DNA of 64,000 bases from Xanthomonas hyacinthi (lineage in GTDB: Bacteria > Pseudomonadota > Gammaproteobacteria > Xanthomonadales > Xanthomonadaceae). Under the pieces are notes generated by a model, which was not told where the DNA came from, searched no databases, and saw only the letters and a program-made list of their open reading frames with translations. Numbering within the stretch: position 1 is the first letter of the stretch; every line of letters begins with the position of its first letter. Location of the stretch: NCBI RefSeq assembly GCF_009769165.1, contig NZ_CP043476.1, forward strand, positions 4,099,001-4,163,000. The letters run 5' to 3'. The position numbers and the translations under genes were made by a program. This document shows positions 60,092-64,000 of the stretch, one piece after another.

Positions 60092-60436
60092 CTACAGGGA
60101 TTTGCCGAGGGCGATTTTCTTGCCGCGTCGGGCAGGGCGGCTCAGCGCCTGGGCCAGGCTGCTTGCGTCCTTCAAGGAGGCCAGGTGCGCGTCGAATTTC
60201 GCTTGCAGCGCTTTGAGCGACTGGGTGCGGGCAATGGCCGTGGACGCGGCGCTCGCTTCGGCCACGAGCCGGCGGTATTGCTCCGCGTCCACCACCACCG
60301 CTTCGGGATGGTGGTGGTTGGTGACCACGATGGCACCGTTCGCACGCACCTTGCGCATGAGGCCGGGCCAGCCTTTGGTCTTGATGTCGCTGGCGGGGGC
60401 TTTTTCCAGGTCGAGGAAGTCCAGGGGGAGTGCCAT
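60092..60436 (-). CDS. Phd/YefM-like antitoxin
   Basis: A 114-residue protein with the Phd fold pattern: a short N-terminus (MALPLDFLDLEKAPASDIKTKGWPGLMRKVRANGAIVVTNHHHPEAVVVDAEQYRRLV), where IVVTNHHHPEAVVVDAEQYRRL is the hallmark Phd/YefM strand-helix. A longer C-terminal tail (RTQSLKALQAKFDAHLASLKDASSLAQAL, then basic GKKIALGKSL) probably wraps the kinase. It replaces the epsilon antitoxin expected with zeta. It is the first gene of a two-gene operon; the promoter region has two interleaved palindromes. Confidence 0.8.
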   Translation of the reverse strand: MALPLDFLDLEKAPASDIKTKGWPGLMRKVRANGAIVVTNHHHPEAVVVDAEQYRRLVAEASAASTAIARTQSLKALQAKFDAHLASLKDASSLAQALSRPARRGKKIALGKSL

Positions 60437-60474
60437 GGGGCATGCCGAGGGAGTGGGTAGGACTCAAGCCTACT

Positions 60475-60504
60475 ACCAAAATTCCCAATTTTGGTAAATT
60501 GGGA
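60475..60504. promoter_or_regulatory. Interleaved palindromic operator upstream of the antitoxin gene
   Basis: Two perfect inverted repeats share sequence: ACCAAAATT-CCC-AATTTTGGT (60475-60495) and TCCCAATTT-TGGT-AAATTGGGA (60483-60504). They lie 39-68 bp upstream of the antitoxin ATG, in an AT-rich island within GC-rich DNA. This is the expected place for autoregulatory binding by the Phd-like antitoxin, possibly with cooperative occupancy. Confidence 0.7.
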
Positions 60505-60803
60505 CGATGCAGCGTCCAAAGGCGCGTCCGGCGTCGAAGCGAGGAATGTTGCGCCATCCGTGGCGCATCGGGCGGGGGCCAGATTCCAGCCGGGGCTGGG
60601 ATCGTGCGCCTGCCTTGATGCGGTTCATGGGTATCCAGGCAGGTACAAGCCGGCCGCTGCGGTGGTCGGAATGCTGGAATCGTGTCCTTGGTCAGCCTTG
60701 GGTGAGACTGGTAATGATCTATTCGCGGCCTTTTCCATCTGTGTGCCGCCGGGATTGAGCCAGGTGAGATTGCGCACGCCGGCTTCCGGGCTGGCGCTGC
60801 GGT
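60505..60803. other. Intergenic region, no recognised gene
   Basis: About 300 bp between the toxin-antitoxin operator and the pirin gene's stop. The plus strand has an 83-codon open frame from 60507, rich in Arg, Trp and Pro, which does not look like a protein. No tRNA-Ser 3'-end repeat (which would mark the right end of the island) was found here. Confidence 0.45.
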
Positions 60804-61505
60804 TCAGCGCGGCAGGTCGAACAACAGGAATTCCGTGTCCTGCGCGTCGGCGAAGCGCAGCTGGGGCTCATCGGCGATCTGCGCCGCGTCGCCGGCCTGC
60901 AGCGCCTGGCCGTTGAGCGTCAGCGCACCGCGGATGACCTGCACGTAGGCGCCGCGCCCGGCGGCCAGCGGGTAGGCGATGCGCTCCTCGCCGTCCAGGA
61001 TCGCCGCATAGATGCGCGCATCCTGGTGGATCCGCACCGCACCGTCCTCGCCCTGCGGCGCGGCGACCAGGCGCAGCTGGCCGCGCTTGGTCTCCGGCGC
61101 GAAGTGCTTTTCCTCGTAGCCGGGTTCGATCCCGGCGCGTTCCGGCAACAGCCAGATCTGCAGGAAGTGCACCGGTTCGCTGGCGGAGTGGTTGAATTCG
61201 CTGTGGGTGACCCCGGAGCCGGCGCTCATGCGCTGCACGTCGCCGTAGCGCAGCACTGAACCGTTGCCCATGCTGTCCCTGTGCTCCAGCGCGCCGTCGA
61301 GCACGTAGGACAGGATCTCCATGTCGCGGTGCGCATGGGTGCCGAAGCCCTGGCCCGGCTGCACCCGGTCCTCGTTGATTACCCGCAGCGGCCCGAAGCC
61401 CATGTGGCGCGGGTCGTGGTAATGGCCGAAGGAGAAGGTGTGGCGCGAGGACAGCCAGCCGTGTTCGGCGCGGCCGCGGGTATCGCTGGTGCGGATCTGC
61501 AGCAT
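60804..61505 (-). CDS. Pirin family protein (YhaK/quercetinase-like)
   Basis: A 233-residue bicupin of the pirin family; E. coli YhaK/YhhW relatives show quercetin 2,3-dioxygenase activity or redox sensing. It has SSRHTFSFGHYHDPRHMGFGPLRVINEDRV and the metal-binding cupin motif GFGTHAHRDMEILSYVLDGALEHRDSMGNG, then GSGVTHSEFNHS and FLQIWLLPE. The second cupin (VQVIRGALTLNGQALQAGD) lacks metal ligands. It is divergent from a LysR-type regulator gene (161 bp between starts), which probably controls it. Confidence 0.92.
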   Translation of the reverse strand: MLQIRTSDTRGRAEHGWLSSRHTFSFGHYHDPRHMGFGPLRVINEDRVQPGQGFGTHAHRDMEILSYVLDGALEHRDSMGNGSVLRYGDVQRMSAGSGVTHSEFNHSASEPVHFLQIWLLPERAGIEPGYEEKHFAPETKRGQLRLVAAPQGEDGAVRIHQDARIYAAILDGEERIAYPLAAGRGAYVQVIRGALTLNGQALQAGDAAQIADEPQLRFADAQDTEFLLFDLPR

Positions 61506-61666
61506 GGGAAGCTCCTGGTAGTGGCGGTATGTGCAAGTGGATCGATAGGCAGGGCGGTCGCGATATCTGCTTGATTTCGTGGCTGCCTTGCGGTGAGGGC
61601 AAGTATCCGCACTGTCGCCGGGTTTGAAAAACGGATAGATTCGGCACCTATCATCGAAAAATTCGA

Positions 61667-62593
61667 ATGCTCAAGATCAGCCTCGACGCATTGCAGATCA
61701 TCGACGCCATCGACCGCCGCGGCTCGTTCTCGGCCGCCGGCAAGGCGCTGTACAAGGTGCCGTCGACGATTTCCTACACGGTGGCCAAGCTGGAGCAGGA
61801 CCTGGGCGTGCAGCTGTTCGAACGCCTGGGGCCGAAAGTGGCGCTCACCGCGGCCGGGGCCGAGCTGTTGCGCGAGGGCCGGCACCTGCTGCGCGCGGCC
61901 GGCGATCTGGAGCTGCGGGTGCGCCGCGTCGCCTCCGGCTGGGAGACCGAGTTCGCGCTGGGCCTGGATTCGGTGTTCGCGCCGGACTGCCTGGCCGAGG
62001 ACGTGGCCGCGTTCTATGCGGTGGCCGACCAGACCCGGCTGCGGATCCTGCAGGAATCGCTGTCCGGCACCTGGGAGGCGCTGCTGGACCGGCGCGTGGA
62101 CCTGCTGCTCGGCGCGGCCGGGGAGGGACCCGGCGGCGGCGGCTATGTCGCCGAAGCGTTCGGCACGCTGGCGTTCGTGTTCGTGGTCGCGCCCACGCAT
62201 CCGCTGGCGCAGGCGGCCGAGCCGCTCGGCCGCAGCCAGCTGGCCGAGCATCGGGCGATCGCGGTCGCCGATTCGGCGCGGCGGCTGCTGCCGCGCACGG
62301 TCGGGCTGTTGTTCGGCCAGGATGCGCTGACCGTGCCGGACATGCGCAGCAAGTACCGCCTGCAGTTGGCCGGGCTGGGCTTCGGTTTCCTGCCGGAACC
62401 CTACGCGCGGGCGGCGCTGGCGCGCGGTGCGCTGCTGCGCAAGCAGGTCGAGGAACCGAAACCGGACGAGCTGTTCCAGCTGGCGTGGCGCAGTGGCGAG
62501 GAGGGCGCGGCGCTGGCCTGGTGGCGCGCGCGCATGCGCCAGCCTGGCGTGTTCGAGGCGTGGCTGGCGCGCTTGCAGTTGCGATTGGACTGA
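61667..62593 (+). CDS. LysR family transcriptional regulator
   Basis: A 308-residue LysR-type regulator. It has an N-terminal winged helix (SLDALQIIDAIDRRGSFSAAGKALYKVPSTISYTVAKLEQDLGVQLFERLGPKVALTAAGAELL), then a coiled linker and a periplasmic-binding-like effector domain (about 90-300). The divergent pirin gene is the most likely target, as LysR regulators commonly control the gene facing them. Related proteins such as QhpR/YhaJ sit beside pirin genes. The effector molecule is unknown. The start ATG at MLKISLDALQ matches family length. Confidence 0.9.
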   Translation: MLKISLDALQIIDAIDRRGSFSAAGKALYKVPSTISYTVAKLEQDLGVQLFERLGPKVALTAAGAELLREGRHLLRAAGDLELRVRRVASGWETEFALGLDSVFAPDCLAEDVAAFYAVADQTRLRILQESLSGTWEALLDRRVDLLLGAAGEGPGGGGYVAEAFGTLAFVFVVAPTHPLAQAAEPLGRSQLAEHRAIAVADSARRLLPRTVGLLFGQDALTVPDMRSKYRLQLAGLGFGFLPEPYARAALARGALLRKQVEEPKPDELFQLAWRSGEEGAALAWWRARMRQPGVFEAWLARLQLRLD

Positions 62594-62700
62594 GAGGGCG
62601 GGCGGGTCTGTTCCGCCGGTGGTGCGCGGTCGCGCGCGCCGGACACCGATGCCGGGAGGATAATGCCGCATCCCTTCTTCTTCCGGGCGCAGGCACGGCC

Positions 62701-63690
62701 ATGCAGGAACTGATCGCGCGTTACGGCCTGGGCCTGGTCTTCGTCAATGTGCTGGCGCTATCGCTGGGCCTGCCGGTGCCGGCATTGCCGACCCTGATCC
62801 TGGTCGGCGCGAGCTATGCGCTGCTCGACGGCGGCGCGGTGTGGAGCGGCCTGCTGGCGGCGCTGTCGGTGTCGATGGCGGCCAGCCTGATCGGCGACCT
62901 GGTCTGGTTCGGCGCCGGCTGGCGCTACGGCACCCGCACGCTGCAGTCGCTGTGCCGCCTGTCGCTGTCGCGCGATACCTGCATGAAACAGACCGAGCGC
63001 TTCTACGCCCGCTGGGGCGTGCGTGTGCTGGCGGTGGCCAAGTTCGTGCCCGGCCTGTCGATGGTGTCGGTGCCGATGGCCGGGGCGATGCGCGCGCGGC
63101 CGGGTCTGTTCCTGTGCTACGACGCGCTGGGGGCGGCGTTGTGGGCCGGCTGCGGGTTGCTGCTGGGCCTGCTGTTCGCCGACCAGGTGCAGGACGTGCT
63201 GGACTGGTTGAGCCTGCTCGGCACGCGTGCGGTGCTATTGCTGGCCGGCTTGCTGGCGCTCTACGTGGGCTATCGCGCCTGGCGCCGGCATGCGCTGCTG
63301 AAATCGATGGAGACGCTGCGCATCGATGTCGATGAGCTGTACGCGCTGATGCAGGGCGAGGCGACGCCGGTGCTGCTGGACATCCGTGCGCCGGGCTATC
63401 GGGCGATCGAGCCGTTCGCGATTCCCGGCGCGCTGGAGGTGGACGATCGCCGCATCGACGCCATCGTCGCGGCGTTGCCGCGCGATCGCAAGATCGTCAT
63501 CTACTGCGCCTGTCCGAACGAGGTGTCGGCGGCGGTGCTGGCCACGCGCCTGCGCCAGCGCCACTACGAGGACGTGGTGCCGCTGCGCGGCGGGCTGGAT
63601 GCATGGCGTGCGGCGGGCTATGCGGTGATCGAGCTGCAGGGCGCGGCGGCAGCGCAGGCGCCCGGCATCGGCGGCAAGGTCGCCGCGTGA
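62701..63690 (+). CDS. DedA/VTT membrane protein fused to a rhodanese domain
   Basis: A 329-residue fusion. Residues 1-200 form a DedA-like membrane domain (LGLPVPALPTLILVGASYALLDGG, then LIGDLVWFGAGWRYGTRTLQSLCRLSLSRDTCMKQTERFYARWGVRVLAVAKFVPGLSMVSVPMAG and two more helices). Residues 205-315 are a rhodanese domain (ELYALMQGEATPVLLDIRAPGYRAIEPFAIPGALEV). Its active-site loop is YCACPNEVSAA, with the catalytic Cys present but an unusual loop. The C-terminus is a low-complexity Ala/Gly tail. DedA proteins move lipids or drive membrane homeostasis; rhodanese suggests sulfur or redox sensing. It is a single gene. Confidence 0.87.
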   Translation: MQELIARYGLGLVFVNVLALSLGLPVPALPTLILVGASYALLDGGAVWSGLLAALSVSMAASLIGDLVWFGAGWRYGTRTLQSLCRLSLSRDTCMKQTERFYARWGVRVLAVAKFVPGLSMVSVPMAGAMRARPGLFLCYDALGAALWAGCGLLLGLLFADQVQDVLDWLSLLGTRAVLLLAGLLALYVGYRAWRRHALLKSMETLRIDVDELYALMQGEATPVLLDIRAPGYRAIEPFAIPGALEVDDRRIDAIVAALPRDRKIVIYCACPNEVSAAVLATRLRQRHYEDVVPLRGGLDAWRAAGYAVIELQGAAAAQAPGIGGKVAA

Positions 63691-63742
63691 AGGCGTAGTG
63701 CGCGCGTTTGCGGCGCGCGCATGCGGCCAGCCGCAAGGCAAA

Positions 63743-63772
63743 AAAAACGACAAGCGCAGGCTTGTCGTTTTT
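63743..63772. terminator. Bidirectional Rho-independent terminator
   Basis: A perfect 13-bp stem (63743-63755 with 63760-63772), loop GCAG, has A-tract and T-tract ends built in. It can stop both the rhodanese-fusion transcript and the minus-strand tRNA-Arg transcript. Confidence 0.9.
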
Positions 63773-63780
63773 CATCCGAC

Positions 63781-63857
63781 TGGTGCGCCCGGAGAGATTC
63801 GAACTCCCGACCGCCTGGTTCGTAGCCAGGTACTCTATCCAACTGAGCTACGGGCGC
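63781..63857 (-). tRNA. tRNA-Arg (anticodon ACG)
   Basis: A 77-nt tRNA. On the minus strand, acceptor GCGCCCG pairs with CGGGCGC. The D arm has GCTCAGTTGGATAGAGT. The anticodon arm is CCTGG-CTACGAA-CCAGG with ACG (inosine-34 reading CGN). The T arm is TCGGGAGTTCGAATCTCTCCG-like, and CCA is encoded. Typical tRNA-Arg(ICG). Confidence 0.97.
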
Positions 63858-64000
63858 GTGCTCAGGCGCGGGATTATTCCCGAGTTCTGCCAGTTCGTCT
63901 ACACCGGCGTGCGCGGCTGCCGCAGGGCGTGCCGCGCGGCTTGCGCGCAGCGGTGCGCTCGCATTGCCTGCGTGCACGCGGCACGCACGCAAAAAAAAAC
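63858..64000. other. Right-edge spacer
   Basis: 143 bp upstream of tRNA-Arg on its own strand. GC-rich, no convincing gene. The window ends in an A-run (AAAAAAAAAC), possibly part of a terminator of the next gene off the edge. Confidence 0.4.

Noticed and set aside
60507..60758. Possible 83-codon gene divergent from the Phd-like antitoxin
   Set aside because: Starts within the operator region and is Arg/Trp/Pro-rich; no RBS and no protein-like pattern.
51732..60800. Right-hand attachment repeat matching the tRNA-Ser 3' end
   Set aside because: Looked for CGAATCCCTCTCACTCCGCC or large parts of it downstream and saw none.
51732..60800. CRISPR array or phage structural genes in the island
   Set aside because: No regularly spaced direct repeats and no capsid, tail or terminase motifs were seen.

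Overview
The window looks like chromosome of a high-GC gammaproteobacterium of the Xanthomonadaceae, most likely Xanthomonas. The grounds are: smc-zipA-ligA; surE-pcm-yqaA-nlpD; eno-ftsB-ispD-ispF-truD; ftsH-folP-miaA-hfq-hflX; lexA-recA-recX-alaS-csrA-tRNA-Ser; a 19-bp LexA operator of the Xanthomonas type; GyrA with glutamine at position 83; intergenic palindromic repeats of the kind common in xanthomonads; and a plant-inducible-promoter (PIP) box in front of a large accessory gene. Species cannot be fixed by reading alone.

Region 1 to about 51.7 kb is core housekeeping DNA, with short spacers, many coupled starts and third positions dominated by G/C. In order it carries: ribosomal protein L9; chromosome segregation, division and DNA ligation (smc, zipA, ligA); EF-P lysylation (epmA); a triple-repeat secreted DUF3011 protein; methionine salvage (mtnA); gyrA; a flavin monooxygenase; ExoD-like and CNNM/CBS membrane proteins; a DUF47-Pit phosphate uptake pair; a secreted S10 peptidase; parE; pyrG and kdsA; the eno-ftsB-ispD-ispF-truD run; surE-pcm-yqaA-nlpD; yhbY divergent from rlmE-ftsH; folP-miaA; hfq-hflX; an MHS-family transporter; pncC and a UbiB-type kinase leading into the SOS block lexA-recA-recX; then alaS and csrA. 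LexA, RecA and RecX form an SOS control module: the LexA box lies directly against the lexA start codon.

Region 51.7 to about 60.5 kb is an accessory island starting at the 3' end of tRNA-Ser(GCT). It begins with a decayed tyrosine integrase (internal deletion plus in-frame stop). Next comes a visibly AT-richer RES-type toxin-antitoxin pair, then a junk zone where an IS3-family element (itself frameshifted by a 23-nt insertion) separates a truncated membrane-protein remnant from a truncated IS1595-family transposase. An 857-codon gene on the minus strand follows. It has a good PIP box and a near-match -10 element at the expected spacing, Ala/Gly-rich hydrophobic segments and two internal tandem repeats. 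I read it as a candidate type III secreted protein that I do not recognise. The island ends with a zeta-toxin-like kinase paired with a Phd-like antitoxin, whose promoter carries two interleaved perfect palindromes. No right-hand attachment repeat was found.

Region 60.8 to 64 kb returns to ordinary sequence: a pirin divergent from a LysR regulator, a DedA/VTT-rhodanese fusion and tRNA-Arg(ACG). Other notable points are a duplicated, synonymously diverged copy of the nlpD 3' end downstream of nlpD, a hairpin in the csrA leader with GGA in its loop, and a three-copy 15-bp repeat overlapping the pcm stop codon.
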